DNA from: Leidyana gryllorum EB-2025a
Taxonomy: Eukaryota; Apicomplexa
Length of the DNA stretch: 64,000 bases
Direction: 5' to 3'
Assembly: GCA_048772705.1 (NCBI GenBank)
Contig: JBLWGC010000109.1
Location: 124,001-188,000 of the forward strand
Shown: one piece after another, positions 11,595 through 23,700 of the stretch
Layout of the letters: each line of letters begins with the position of its first letter
Position numbering within the stretch: the stretch's first letter is position 1
Program-made: the position numbers and the translations under genes
Notes under the pieces: model-generated
The model's database searches: none
Told to the model about the DNA's origin: nothing
What the model saw: the letters and a program-made list of their open reading frames with translations, nothing else

Positions 11595-14500
11595 TCATTT
11601 GAACATAATGACAAGAAAGATGATTCCAGCAATCACGAGAATAAGTATTCCCATATAGAGATACCACTTTGTGGTACGGGCAATCGAGGAGCCCAGATCC
11701 TGCAGAGCGGCTCCCATACTGACCCAGTCCATGTATGTGCGATTCTCAGATACGGGTTCGAGATATGGATCTCGGTTAGGCTCCTCCCGTCCTTTCCCCA
11801 CAGGCATGGCCAGTGCATCTCGAGCTGCAATGATAGCCCCCTCCAACTCGATCTCCCCTCGAGACTTTCCAGGGGCGCTGGAATGTCGAAGAGTTACCCA
11901 TGTACGTTTGATGTGATGATACTCGCGCTGTCGTCTCCGACGCTTGGCCAACGCATACTCGGGCCCCATATCAATCTCGGTTTCCCCAATGACATCTCCA
12001 GTTCCAATGAGGGTATGGTGGTGGACGGTGATGTACACATTCGTGAACCGAGCTGGAATCAGTACATTCCACACCATTCGCCAGTTGAAGAGCCCACTTC
12101 CATCCTTTGAGTTGAAATGGGTATCGGTCCACTGTTTGTCGAGCGAGTCGTCTTCCTGTCGTAAAGCCCCAGCAACAAGTATGGACAACGTGGACACATC
12201 TCCCAGCGGCAGGTTTCTTACCCCCCAGATCACCAGCTGCGGCACATGGTGGGCAAAGCAGACAGCTGGCAGGGCTCACTCTCAACTGGAAAGGTTCGGG
12301 CTCAGCATTGGAAAGTACCGAGATTGGTACACTCTGAGCGGTGGCTTGAGTCATGAGTTCTACCCAAAGACGTAGCATTCCTCGCGCGATGACCTCGCCC
12401 TTGCGGAATAGTGGTCGCTGCTCGATCGGGACATTCCCTTCTCTGACGAGGAGCTGGTAGGACTGGTTCCACCATCGGTCCTCCAGATCGATGTGCTTGG
12501 AGAGAGATCGCAGAGTGAGTGGCGGCATCTTACCGTCTCTCCGACCAGCTCGTCTCTCAAGGCCCCGATCTGCCAAAGGGCGATGGTTAAGATCGCGTTG
12601 GCCGGCAAGCGCACTGCCAATTGATAGCATTTATTGTACACCGGAGCAGCTGTTTCTTTGGCATTGGGGCGGTCAGTGACATTATAATAAAGGCCGCCTG
12701 GCAGCGGTGTTGGATCCTCTCCGACCTTCAGTCTGCATTAGCAATGCATAAGTGTTGTTCAAGGCCATCTCCCCGACTCTCACGTCACGTAGAATGAGGA
12801 CGTTGCGGCTTGTTCAGCAACAATGCCCCGAACGGATAAGATGTAAACACGTGCGACCAGATCTTTTGCCGCTAGACGAGACGCGCGCTTTCGCATCTGT
12901 CCGAGGATTCTGTGCACTTTGTCTCCATCGTCTTCTTCCTCGTCGTTGTCATCCTCAGATCTCTCCTCATCCTGATCGAGCGCAAGAATATACTTGGCAA
13001 AGCCCGCTCTCTCTGGCACTGAGCCCTTGATGGGGCGGAGCAATGGAATTGTTTCATAGGGCAAATCTCCGCCTCTGAGTTCGTCTTCGAGTTTGCCAGG
13101 GATCACTTCCCGTCTCTCGTCTTCTGCCACATCGTCCAGCTCTTCTTCGGGAGGAGTGATCTCGAAAAACAGCTCGTCTAAATGGATGCCGCAGACTTTA
13201 GTCTTATCCTTCTCCACCTCCTCATCCATATAAAAGTCCAATAGCTCCCGCCGGCCCGGAGCGCGGACCTCCATTCTCTCTCCCATTTCCATTCGCATCA
13301 CACCGAAAGTGTCCATGACCAATGCTTTAGCTGCCCACGGATTGGTTTCTTTGCACAGCTCTCGTCTGAGGAAGTGTACGTTAGCACCTCAGTCTTCTTC
13401 CGCTCACTGACGATTCTCCTCGGTCACTTCGGGGTCCACCAATTCTATACGCGTCTGGCGGCGGTTGTGAAAGGGTGGCCATTCCGTACACTCTGTCAGC
13501 TCACTTGCTTTCCCTTGGGACCATCTGCCACTGCCTGGGCAAATGTGTCTTTGGCAAACTCGCGTTCCGGCTCGCTGACCCACGGCAGCAATACCGTCAA
13601 CGGGGTGTACCCAACCAGTACGGGCGCCCACGTCTCAGATCGCTCGTCGTAAACCTCCATCTATGTGTCAGAAGACATAAAACCATCGGACGGATGATGA
13701 CGACCCCACCTCCAGATAGGCGTTGTGGATGTACCGTTTAGGGAGCTCCAGGGACACCGTGAAGGGAGAGAAGAAGTCCAGTCCCATGCGATCTGCTCTC
13801 GTTGGCGGTCCCGTGATAGCCGACCACACTGGTGCTCGGGTGTCTCGGACCTCGCGACCGTAACTCAGCTGTCCTCACGCCGTCCAATCGATATCACATG
13901 TCACAATGACTCACCCTCACTCGCGCTTTGGCAATCGGCTCAAATACCCGAATACCCATAAACAACATTGTGACCGTCGCAGGAAGTGTGGTAGGCCGGA
14001 TGTCGTCGAAGAACGGAAAATCTGCCAAAGCATTCTCCTCCAATGAGATCAACTCGAATGAGCAAAGGATTTTGGCCTGAACCCGCCGGTCAAAGTTGTC
14101 AACTGACTCACGTCTCACACCATCGAGAGTGCCTCCTCCATTGCACAGAGGAAGCCAGACAGGATATGTCTGCCACTGTTTCGGTGTGTCTTCCAGCAGA
14201 TATGTCGCATGCCCCAACTACATTAATTCTCAAAGAGTAACGCCACTGTGCGCCTCTTACCACTTCAGCTGTCGCATCCTGCCCATGAATCACCTCAACC
14301 TGCCTCCAAGAGTGGGTCAAAATGAACGACCACCCACCGTAATCTCTGGCGCCCTACTCAAATCAGAGGGAAGCATCACCTGTCCCTCAAAGGCTTCGTA
14401 ATACTCCGGATGAAAACACGCAGGTATGCTCAAGGTCTTGAAGGTCAAGCCTGCCAGATCTACACGGGCACAGGTGTTCGGCAACTCCACCACCTGTGCT

Positions 14501-17500
14501 GGGCACGGTAGGTTCACAGCTTCGAATATGGAAGCTCGAAATACAAACCTAAGTCACGAATGCAGAATCTGGGAACAAATCCAAGCTTGTGGCAATCAAT
14601 CCCCTCCTCAAAATATGTCGGCACTACATCATCCAGCATCTGAATAATCAGCGCATGACACTCAATTGGCAGTCCTTCCCCCTCCCCAAGTGCATTTGGC
14701 TTGGCGCACTTCGGACGATGCGGTAGTGTGCAACGGTAATTTGCACAAAACACCGAACGATCGTATGCAGATAGTTGCGTGTGGCAATCACTGGTTCCTC
14801 GAGCACAAAGCAAAGTGCTTCGGAGCTTGGTGAGCAATCGTCTTCGATCATGTTGCATACTGCTCATGGCGGGCCATGCACTGTGCACAGTCCTCCGAAG
14901 CAAGTGCTGCGTTGCATCTCGTTCACCTGAGAGTGACATGACTCTGCACAGTCGTGATGTGCGCCATTCTCTTGCACGATATGTTTATCATTGAGCACAC
15001 TGCATCGTGCGGCGGACAGTTTGATCAATCCTCATGCACCTCGAGCGGATGCACAATGTAAGTCGCGCGAAAGCTTAAGCGCCCATTTTATTGTAGTCAG
15101 GACGAAACAGAGCTCATAGGCTAAACTTCGTGTTGATCCTCAGGAGCCTAGCGCAATACCTTGTCTTGCCCTTTACATCGGGCAATATGCGAAATGCAAG
15201 ACGCGCAGTGCAAGTGCGCGACAGGGAGTAACACCCTGTCCAAGTCACTTTGACGCCACTGATCGTGGACGGAGGCTCGTTATGAGTTGTGTCTCACGCA
15301 CAGGATGTATGCAATGGAAGCATGAACGAATTCTGCATAGAGCGCCCAACGCAAAGGACTTGCACTGTGCATGAGGGTCTTTGACTGCAATCTCGCGATG
15401 CAACTCTCGAATTGCATCTTGCGATCGCCGAAGGTTGACCGCAATGCTCATGATCCTCCGCTTCGGCTTTCATCCTTTACATGGCGTAATGATTTTGGGC
15501 GTTACATACCCGCCATCTCTCTGGATCCACAGGGCACCAGAATGGCTCAATTAATTGCCGATGCACGATTACGCTGTCAGCCTCATTCTTCCACCAAGTA
15601 CTCCTGGGCATTGCACCGTCGCGTTGTGCATTGCAGATCTTCTGAGTTGCTCATCGAAATCTTGGTGGAGTGTGGCATGATCAGTCTAACGTTTTGCCTC
15701 TTTCCTGAGGATCTTTTGAGCGACATTGAGGTCAGTCCGTCAGCATTAAATGAGTGTGAGTCATCTTCTGCTCATGCCGAGTGGAAACACAATTGCTGTG
15801 TTGTGTGTTGTGTTGCTCGTCGCACACTTTCCGTCAGCGCTGAAGCCCTCGCAAACCGCAACAACAGGTCGCATGTACGACCTGCACAATGACATCGCAC
15901 AATGCGTAAACCAGCAATTCCAATGTGCAATTAGCTAGGTTGCATATCATCCATCCATACAAGTATCCTTGACTTCAACCTGTCCACTGATCCTCATGTT
16001 TCGTAATATTCGCTCCCCTTATGTCACGCGCGTAACGATCGACATCACCTCATCTTCATCCCGAGTACCCAATAATTGGGCTGCAGATTAGCCAACAGTT
16101 ACACCAAAAGTGTGTATTTCGGCTCGCCTACACAGCTCGAGTTCCTCGGACGCACAAAGTCTTGTCTGAGAGATGAATCCAGTCATGCGAGGGTTGCGTC
16201 GTGCGATTGAGGTACATGTTTCTTCTCAACTTCCAAAGGTGCTTCCCACATCGACCTGAAACTGCCTCGTGCAGCTTGCTTCACGGCCCACAGTGCACAT
16301 TCCCTTTGCAAAGGGACGTATCATTACAGTGCTCGACCTCAAATTGCATCGAAGGAAGTGTGGGGTGCAGCTGGAGAGTGTATTGCAATGCAAGTGCACA
16401 GGGCACGGATTGATCACGCAAAATTGTCAGGATTTGAGAATGCACAGACAAACGATTGTGCGTGCGTGATCTGCGGTTTACACTTTCCCTCCCACACATA
16501 GCGCAATCAACGAGCAACGGATGTGGAAGGTGTGCGAGATCCAACTTAGGCCTGCCCAGGCCCCTGTTGAAGCTTGAATCGAATGATATGTGCACGCTTT
16601 TGCTGGGAATTGCACGCCAGACGCACATCTGCTGCTCTCGATGGCAATTGGGTTATTGCCATTTGCAATCCTTTGTAATGCACTTTGCATTCATGCGCAA
16701 AACCGTGCATACGCAGTCGCTAACATAGTGCACATCGTGCACTGCCGAGCACAATCCTCGTACTCATGGCAGTCCGACAGCGTTCATTGGTGGCTTCTGA
16801 TCCATCAAGACGGTTACAACACCGATCGTACGTTCATTAAGACTTTCAGTGCAACCGGTCAGATAGTCCAGACTGTAGTTTGCTCGCCACACTGCCATTG
16901 CGCAATGTGCAGCACTGTCCCATCACACAGAAATGCGGTGTACGTTCCGTGAGAGCTTCTCAGTCCGCATGGCGAATGCTTGACTAGCTGGCACGCACAC
17001 GTCGGTCGCCAAAGACAGTTTCATCAGGATGATAGGATTTGCAAGCGCATTGAGCACAGTTGGATTTTCGTGAACAAGTCCGCAACGTCTTTCTTGCGCA
17101 CAGTGCATCGCCGAGAGCCGGAACGTAAAGTGGATTGGCCAGATGCGCGATCGTAATGAGCATATTCACCCAGTGCGCTGCGTTCACTTTGCAGGAGCCA
17201 TGAGCACATTCGGTAGCGAATAGCTTCCCACGCATCGTGCACCGCTAAGAAGTGAAGTGCAACGTGGTTGGCCAAGTGCCCGATCATAGTGAGCATTTTC
17301 ACCCAGTGGACCGCATCCACTTTGCAGGAGCCATGAGCACATTTGACAGCAGGTAGTTTCTCGCGCACCGCGCAAACAGGTGAAGTGCAACGTGGATTGG
17401 CCTGATGCGCGATTGTAATGAGCATTTTCACCCAGTGCACTGCGTTCACTTTGCAGTCAGCCGTGAGCACATTCGACAGCAAGTAGTTTCTCGAGCACCG

Positions 17501-19773
17501 TGCACCGCTAAGAGGTGAAGTGCAACGTGGATTGGCCTGATGCGCGATCGTAATGAGCATTTTCACCCAGTGCACTGCGTTCACTTTGCAGTCAGCCGTA
17601 GCGAGCACATTCTACAGCAGGTAGTTTCTCGCGCACCGTGCAAACGCAAAGTAAGTGCAACGCGGAGTGCCCAAATGCGCGATGGTAATGAGCATTTTCA
17701 CACAGTGCACTGCATCCACTTTGCAGGATGCCATGAGCACATTCGACAGCAGGTAGTGTCTCGCGCACTGTGCACCGCTGAGAGGTGACGTGCAACGTGG
17801 ATTGGCCAAATGCGCCATCGTAGTGAGCATTTTCACCCAGTGCACTCCATTCATTTTCCAGGCAGCCGTGAGCACATTGAGCTTCCATTGCGCGATCATA
17901 CCAGATCCGGGAGATTGATTGCCACTACGAACACTCACCGAGCTATATTGAAGTCCGGGGCTATCCTCCGGGGTGCTCTTCCCCCTTCATACAAGACCAG
18001 TCGAAAGCACAGACATGCTTGAAAAGCTTTCTCGCCTGCATCAATGGTGTACAATGTTGGCCACAAAGGCTGCCCATTGGACTGCCAGATTTCGGTCATG
18101 GTGATCCGCGTAAAGGCAGTTCTGGTGAATGCTGCTGCTGACGAGAAGGGAAAGTTGGATGAGGATGTAGAATGTACGTATATAAATCCATCGTACGACT
18201 GCCATTTGTCGTCGAGAATATGAATTTTGAGATCTTTGAGGGCAGATTGATTCTCTTCGGTACATTCATATATGTCGCCGTGGGAGTAGAGTCCATCCGA
18301 CTGAACGGAGTAGGGTCCTATTTTGACCTCCACCTGAAGTTTGCCCAGTGCAATATTGAGAAGCACCGTGTATGTGCATGAGCGCATACCTTGATGGGTC
18401 CTACATTCCCTCGCAACGATCTAACATTGAGTACGTCCACCCAGACAGCGTATTGCTGCGACGGAGGTTGCGCCAAAGCGGCAGCATGGCTCCAGTGAGG
18501 CGGTTGAAGGGTTTGACATTTCTGTACAATGGCGCCAATTAAGATTCTGCCGGCGTATTCCGTGGGATCAGAGATCTCATGGGGTGTGTCGTCCCAGGGT
18601 AGGCAGCTGGAAGAGACGGTTCCCGTGAGAGGAGTGAGGTATTTCTGTGTGAGGTTGGCGACTCCCTGCCACTCCGACAAGAGTTCTGCAGATGGAATCG
18701 ATCAATTGGTCAGAGCTTCTCAGCACCGTGTGATACCATTAGAGGGCGGTCTCCTGTAGAAATTGATCCATTGATAGGTTCCTCCCACCTCCTTCATCAT
18801 TTCCTCTATGTTAAGCAGCCCGTAATTGTACAACACGGGGCCCTCCACTGATCGACGATGAGGTCAGAAAGGCTTGAGGCCCTCGCCGCCTCACCTCCGT
18901 TCCACAAAAGGATACGGACATATTTGTCCAATTCCACCATGGTGGTAGGAATGTGGAGCTGCATATGCCACTCCGGATTGCGTGTGCTGCGTGCGACAGT
19001 GGTCTTTTGTGCCACGACGCCGTGACGAATTTCAACACACGGGTCGGTGACCATATTGCCCAACATTCTGGAGCTCTCAATGTCTTCTCCACGATGTACA
19101 CTGAGGAGTATCTCATAGTTCTGCAGCAGTACCGATTCGGCCCCCTTTGTAGTCCCTCCACCGACAGCTTGTGTCAGACTCTCTGAGGGTCGGTCACCGT
19201 CTAAGCCCCGATCATGTGGGCCCAGAACGATGACACTGAAGCATATGCGTCCCTAACGTGTTCAAGATTGATTGTGTGAGGGGAGGGTACACAGAGTTGG
19301 TCGTCGTACCATAGATTCATTTGGGGCAGATTCGTTGAACAAAGGGTGCCAATGGTTTGGCAAATGATGATGGGGCAATGCATAGATAGTCCCCGGGGAG
19401 AAGGCTACTTTGCCAATCAACGCTGATTCCAGCAGACCCTTGTGATTAACCGATATCTCCAAAATATGGGCGTTCAGATCCTGGCGGGTGGCTTGTAAAA
19501 CGAAGCGGAAGCTCGATTTGTACGCAGCAGACGGGGCCTGAAGTCGGGCAGCGACGTGTCACGGGGTGTGCGGATCGACGGTTGCAAGGTGTGTGCGGGG
19601 AGGTGTGAATATTGTGTGTGTGCGTGAGTGTTCACATTCTCGCGTATAGGTGTGTGATGAGTTTGTGTGCCCAACTTGAGGGTCACGAACTGTGAGGGCG
19701 GTGTGTCCCTGTCTAGAAGTCGGCACTGATTGGTCTGCTCAATTTGTACACGAACATCATACTTGAGGTTCAT
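11595..19773 (-). CDS. Ferlin: multi-C2, C-terminally tail-anchored membrane protein
   Basis: A many-exon gene reads from ATG 19773 down to 11595. The N-terminus (MNLKYDVRVQIEQ...) is a C2A-like domain joined in frame to an exon with APSAAYKSSFRFVLQ. Next come the ferlin-typical GRICFSVIVLGPHDRG, a C2B (VTDPCVEIRHGVVAQKT), a GRILIGA segment and C2C (about 17.94-18.5 kb). After one very large intron come C2D (YYEAFEGQVMLPSDLSRAPE), the family signature AKILCSFELIS...DIRPTTL, C2E (SYGREVRDTRAPVW) and the last two C2 units. The final domain is PFQLRLVIWGVRNLPLGD...TDTHFNSKDGSGLFNW, followed by a transmembrane helix (YMGILILVIAGIIFLVIMF) and a short luminal tail. Ferlins drive Ca-dependent vesicle fusion and repair. 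Several calcium-binding Asp positions look substituted (SSFYVTL where SDPY is usual). The usual FerA/FerB/DysF region appears absent. Exons around 14.2-14.7 kb are approximate. Confidence 0.85.
14720..17938 (-). other. Outsized intron of the ferlin gene
   Basis: The C2C-encoding exon ends at a consensus donor (GCTCG|GTGAGTGTT, donor G at about 17938), and the next ferlin-like coding sequence resumes near 14.7 kb. The intervening ~3.2 kb has no domain-like coding sequence on either strand and is packed with TGCAC, GTGCA and TGCGCA words. Introns elsewhere here are about 38-150 nt, so this one is more than twenty times larger. It includes the tandem array listed separately. The acceptor is not resolved, and a small hidden exon cannot be excluded. 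Confidence 0.6.
17040..17890. repeat. Tandem array, about 6 copies of a ~129-135 nt unit
   Basis: Units begin with GAGCATTTTCACCCAGTGCA and recur near 17157, 17290, 17419, 17554, 17689 and 17824, giving spacings of 133, 129, 135, 135 and 135 nt. A degenerate copy precedes them and the last is partial. Each unit contains GTGAGCACATTCGACAGC, a GTTTCTCGCGCACCGTGCA segment and GTGCAACGTGGATTGGCC. Copies differ by scattered substitutions and small indels, so the array is not very recent. It lies inside the large ferlin intron. Unit lengths near multiples of 3 and lack of stops in one minus-strand frame leave a repetitive open frame. I treat that as a by-product because no ferlin domain is encoded. 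Confidence 0.85.
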
Positions 19774-19813
19774 AGGCCTTTTTTTGAGGTTGCGATCAAG
19801 AGGGAGGAGGGAG
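19774..19813. promoter_or_regulatory. 40-nt intergenic space between divergent ferlin and Kish genes
   Basis: The ferlin ATG on the minus strand (19773) and the Kish ATG on the plus strand (19814) are 40 nt apart. Any core promoter for one gene must overlap transcribed sequence of the other. The stretch is purine-rich on the plus strand (GAGGGAGGAGGGAG). No TATA-like element is visible within it. Confidence 0.5.
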
Positions 19814-20029
19814 ATGACGGCGTTGTTCAATCTACAGAGTTTGATAATCGTCGTCCTGCTGACGATTTGCACATGCGCATATCTCAAGACGAGTTTCCCG
19901 CAGTTGATTGACCATCGGAGACCAGGTTTTCAAGGGATACTGGGCAAGTTTGCGTTGATTGGCAACCGACTGAGCATCTGGGTGTCGTTGGGATGCTTGG
20001 TAGGAGCAGGAATGGTCGTTTTCAGATGA
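19814..20029 (+). CDS. Kish / TMEM167 small Golgi membrane protein
   Basis: An intronless 71-aa frame starts MTALFNLQSLIIVVLLTICT and has the family hallmarks: MxAxFNxQS at the start, the ICTCAYL hydrophobic stretch, a middle GILGKFALIGNR matching the G-[IL]-x-x-K-x-A-x-I-G-[EN]-R block, and a second membrane helix ending VVFR. TMEM167/Kish proteins are small two-helix proteins of the early secretory pathway and constitutive secretion. Length agrees with the family (about 72 aa). This recognition also fixes the 5' boundary of the divergent ferlin gene. Confidence 0.93.
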   Translation: MTALFNLQSLIIVVLLTICTCAYLKTSFPQLIDHRRPGFQGILGKFALIGNRLSIWVSLGCLVGAGMVVFR

Positions 20030-20267
20030 GAGTGTGCAGCTTCTTTGTATGCTGTTGTGCTGACTGAGACATATATGGGGCGGGTTGAGCGCCTCGGTTG
20101 CCAGGGCTGCAGAAATGAGATGTGTGTGCGGGGGTAGCAGTCCCATTGCGTCTAGTGGGCGTGAATCAAATTGAATAAGAAGGAATCCTGTTGGTTTCAT
20201 TCTCACACTTCAGATCTCCTTTTCGGCCTTTTCTTCTGATCCTTTGAACTACCAACTGCATTTGAAG

Positions 20268-20549
20268 ATGAAGTTCACTCAATTCCTGACTACTCTTGTT
20301 GTCGTTGCCACCGTCGCCAGCGCATCCAATCTCCAGGCGGTGGACGCTGATGTTGTTAGAGAGCGTTCCGTGACCGGTTGCCAGAGCTACGTGTCCTCCA
20401 CGGTGAACTCTGAGAAGGCTTGGTGCAAGAGTCTCTGTTCCGACTACTACCAGAGCAAGCACTGCCCGACGCAACAGACTGCCCTGTCGCTGGCACAGTG
20501 TGTCTCTAACAATCAGAAGCTGTGCACTATTGACTACGGTTTTTACTAG
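20268..20549 (+). CDS. Small secreted cysteine-containing protein
   Basis: A 93-aa intronless frame from ATG 20268 starts with a clear signal peptide (MKFTQFLTTLVVVATVASA, likely cleavage after ASA). A short pro-like segment ending VRERSV follows, then a small domain with six cysteines (GC, WCKSLC, HC, QC, LC), consistent with three disulfides. I do not recognise the family. Possible roles include a secreted peptide or extracellular matrix factor; none is assigned. The ATG is preferred to an upstream in-frame TTG because the signal peptide starts exactly there. Confidence 0.75.
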   Translation: MKFTQFLTTLVVVATVASASNLQAVDADVVRERSVTGCQSYVSSTVNSEKAWCKSLCSDYYQSKHCPTQQTALSLAQCVSNNQKLCTIDYGFY

Positions 20550-20703
20550 ACGCGTAACGAATGGTGTTTTTTGATTGGCACCTGGAGGTGTCTTGAAGAA
20601 TATTATTATTGTTATTATTCTGGCTATCGATCAGCCAAGTAGACAGGCCACGCATTATAGACTGTAACTAATACATACGAACCGATATTTTACTACCACC
20701 ATA
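20550..20703. other. Convergent 3' flanks
   Basis: This 154-nt region lies between the secreted-protein stop and the stop of the minus-strand low-complexity gene. It is AT-rich, with a TTATTATTGTTATTATT run (about 20600-20618), probably the 3' untranslated and polyadenylation sequence of the secreted-protein gene. No coding potential seen. Confidence 0.4.
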
Positions 20704-23700
20704 CTAAACCGACATAACTAACGATGGTTGGGACAACCTGCGTTTCTTAGCCGGGGGGGGTTCTACTTCTTCCCATAACACTCCCCATCCTGCCCAACAT
20801 TCCTCCACACCACCCCCTGTCTCCTCGTTCTCTTCCCCCCCCGACACTTCACACTCATTCTCACCTTGCTGCAGCAGGATAGTCCCATCCTCGCTCTCTG
20901 CTTCTTCGCCGCTACTGACCAACTCGTCCGCCATTTGTGCCAATTCTGCCCGCCGGGCGAACATTGTGGACAGTGACGTAGCCGTTAGCGAAGAAGGACT
21001 CGCGTACTCGTCCTCCTCTGCGCTGTGCTCACTCCCGCAGTCCTCACGCTGCTCCGCCTCAAAGTAAAACGACTCCATGAACACACGCCCAACACCCGGT
21101 GAGGAATCCGGCGGGTCTTCAAGGTCGGCAGCTTCCGGCCAGAGACTCAATATCGTGGCGGCTTGGTGCGCCAAAAGCTCATCCAATTCAGGCTGACTCG
21201 CCGCTGGTACTACTGCCGCGTTCGCCATCGCCTGCCCCTCGCACACACCCTCTAAAGCCCCGCCTGGTGGACCACTTGGTGTTGTGGAGTACTCAAAGGC
21301 TGGCCAATCCCGATCCAAGGCCGATGCTGCGAACGAAAACGGCAGGTTGCTCACCCGCTGCTATCAAGTAAGCCGGAAGTGCCAAAAAGCTTACTTACCA
21401 CATTTGAAATCCTTGGTGATATTATGCACTTCACAGCACTTCTCCAACACAGTACCAACGGAAACTCGTAATCCCACCGGTTAATCACTCCATTGTTCCG
21501 CCGCTTCGCAGGTGGCGTGCTTCCGCTCGTTGGAACCGTTAGTGTCCCATGCCACTTCTCCCGATGGTGGTGTTGTGAATGCGAATGCGAATGACGAGGC
21601 GGCTCCGCTGAGGCCGCCGAAAGTGCATTCCCAACCGGCCCAGGGACCCCGAGCAACAAGCGAGGTGGCACGGGTGTATTATCAGTTGTACTGGAATGTT
21701 TCCGTGTGTCCACTACGGGGTGTGCTGTTGCGACCACGTCCCCTCCGAACGTGTGTGCTGCTGGCTTGACGACAGGCGGCTCTGTTAACTCCACCTTGAG
21801 CGTTTCGATGGCGGGTACAATGAGTTTCGGCGGCCGCCGAGATCGTGGCCGCAGGACCATAGCAGGGGTGGCCGCGGTTGACGGCTCAGACTCGGGCACT
21901 TTGGGTGTTGCTGGGCGTGAAGACGGGGGTGTGATAGGAGTGCCGCCACTGGGAGCGGGAGGCTGTGCATTTGCAGCCGGAGGGGGTTTGCCGAGGACGA
22001 TACGGTCACCGGTGGCGGCGAGCGGCGGAGGAATCGATAGATTCAAACTCAATTTAGGGGTTGCCTTCCGTCGTTTGACCCTTTCGCCGCCGGCTGCTTG
22101 TTTCGCAGGACGTTTTCGCTGTCGTGTAGCTCCGAGTCCGCTGACGACCGAACTCTCTCGAGAGGGAGCGTTGCCCGGCTCAATATGGGGGACTTGATCT
22201 GGTATCAACAGAGATACTGTGGGGGCGGTTTCGCTGGTAGCCGGTGGGGCAGAAGTTGCCGCCGTCTGAGCAGGGTGACTAGGCTCTTTAAGCTTCACGA
22301 TCAGCTCCTTGGGTACCTCCTTTGAGTGAGGCTCTTTATATGTGGCGGTGGCCTCCGGAAGGAGGTTGGCGGACGTAGGGCCTGTCGCCTCGTTGCTGGG
22401 GAGGGCATCGCTTGAGGCTTTGTGGGGGGCCCCAGCCGCCGTTTTGAGTGGTCGCGGATCATCGAGCCACGCGGGAGTCTCGCCCGGTACAGGAATAGCT
22501 AATAAAGGCGGGGCTGTTCGCACCTCGAGCATAGGCAGCGGTGGATCGATGGCCAGGATACTCAGACGGAAAGCTATGTCGTTGGCTGGTAGGGCATCAT
22601 CGTCTGTGGCCTGCAGTAAGTCTGCCAGTTGGACCTTAGGAGGGGCTGCTTTGGGAGCGGGTGACTTGACGACGGCAGCTTCGGTTTCTGCTTCTCCGTC
22701 CTCCAATTCTTCCCCCTCCTCTTTGAGGTTGGAGGGGGTTGCCGGCGGAGTATCGGCGACGGTTGTATCGAACAACAGTGTTTCTAATTTGATCCGACGA
22801 TTGGAGGGCCGATTGGTTGCAGCTGTTGCTCGGTGGACCACGACTGGGGCTTGCGATGGTATTTGTGCCGAAGCGGAGGACTCTGGCTCAGAATTGGGCT
22901 CAGACAAGGGCCGCGTTTGTTGAGGCGGTTTGCGTGGAATGGGTGGTGAAGGCTCTGACACGATTTTTATTCGTACTGTTGGGGTTGGTTGTCGGGGGGG
23001 ACGGGCGGCGGGGACAGTGATTTCCGCAACGGCAGCACTTCCTGACGTTTGTGTGCCGTGTCCACCTCCGCGTCCTCCATGATGGTGGTGATGTCGCGTG
23101 TTAGATGCGTTACTGGTGGTGGTGCTTGTTGTCGGCTCCGTCTGAGCGGGCTGCGTGGGGGGTGGGAGCAACTGTGGTGGGGGTTGGGGTTGCGGCGGAG
23201 GTTGCGATACCACAACGATAGCCGTAGGCGGCTCTTTGATCGGAATCTCTTTGACCTTAACTGGAATGGGAATTGGGGTCTCTTTTATAGCCGGCGGGGT
23301 AGGAGCTTCTGCAACGGGCGCAGAGGCCTCCTTGTGTACCTCTTTGATAACAGGTGGCTCCTTGATGGGCAGTGGAGCCTCTTTGATCGCCATAGGAGGC
23401 TCGCGTTCCTTTTCAATCCGTCGACGCTTTGGTGGAGGTGGGGCAGCACACTCGGAAGGGGTGGGCGGCGGCGGCGGCGACGGTAGAGGCGGGGAACTGG
23501 TCTCATCATCCACAGATTTAGAGTTGGCGCCCCCGGAGGAGCCTCCCTGATTGCCAGAAGCGCCAGTCGCATCGCTCTTTGTATTCGTAGCCGAAGAACT
23601 TGTGGTCCCGGCGCCGGCAGTGGTACTCGTTGACGTCGTGGTGGTACTTGTAGTCGTACTCGAGCTCGTTGTGATCGCGTTCGCAAGCGCACTTCCACTC

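Noticed and set aside
15371-16952. Plus-strand frames of 90-173 codons in the TGCAC-rich region
   Set aside because: No homology, no splice continuity, Cys/His-rich composition expected from TGCAC words, and position inside a minus-strand gene.
17040-17890. CRISPR-like array
   Set aside because: Copies are contiguous ~135-nt tandem units without unique spacers, in a eukaryotic intron.
17024-17938. Minus-strand repetitive open frames over the tandem array as protein genes
   Set aside because: They arise from the repeat lacking stops in one frame, have no plausible start context, and lie within a ferlin intron bounded by a consensus donor.
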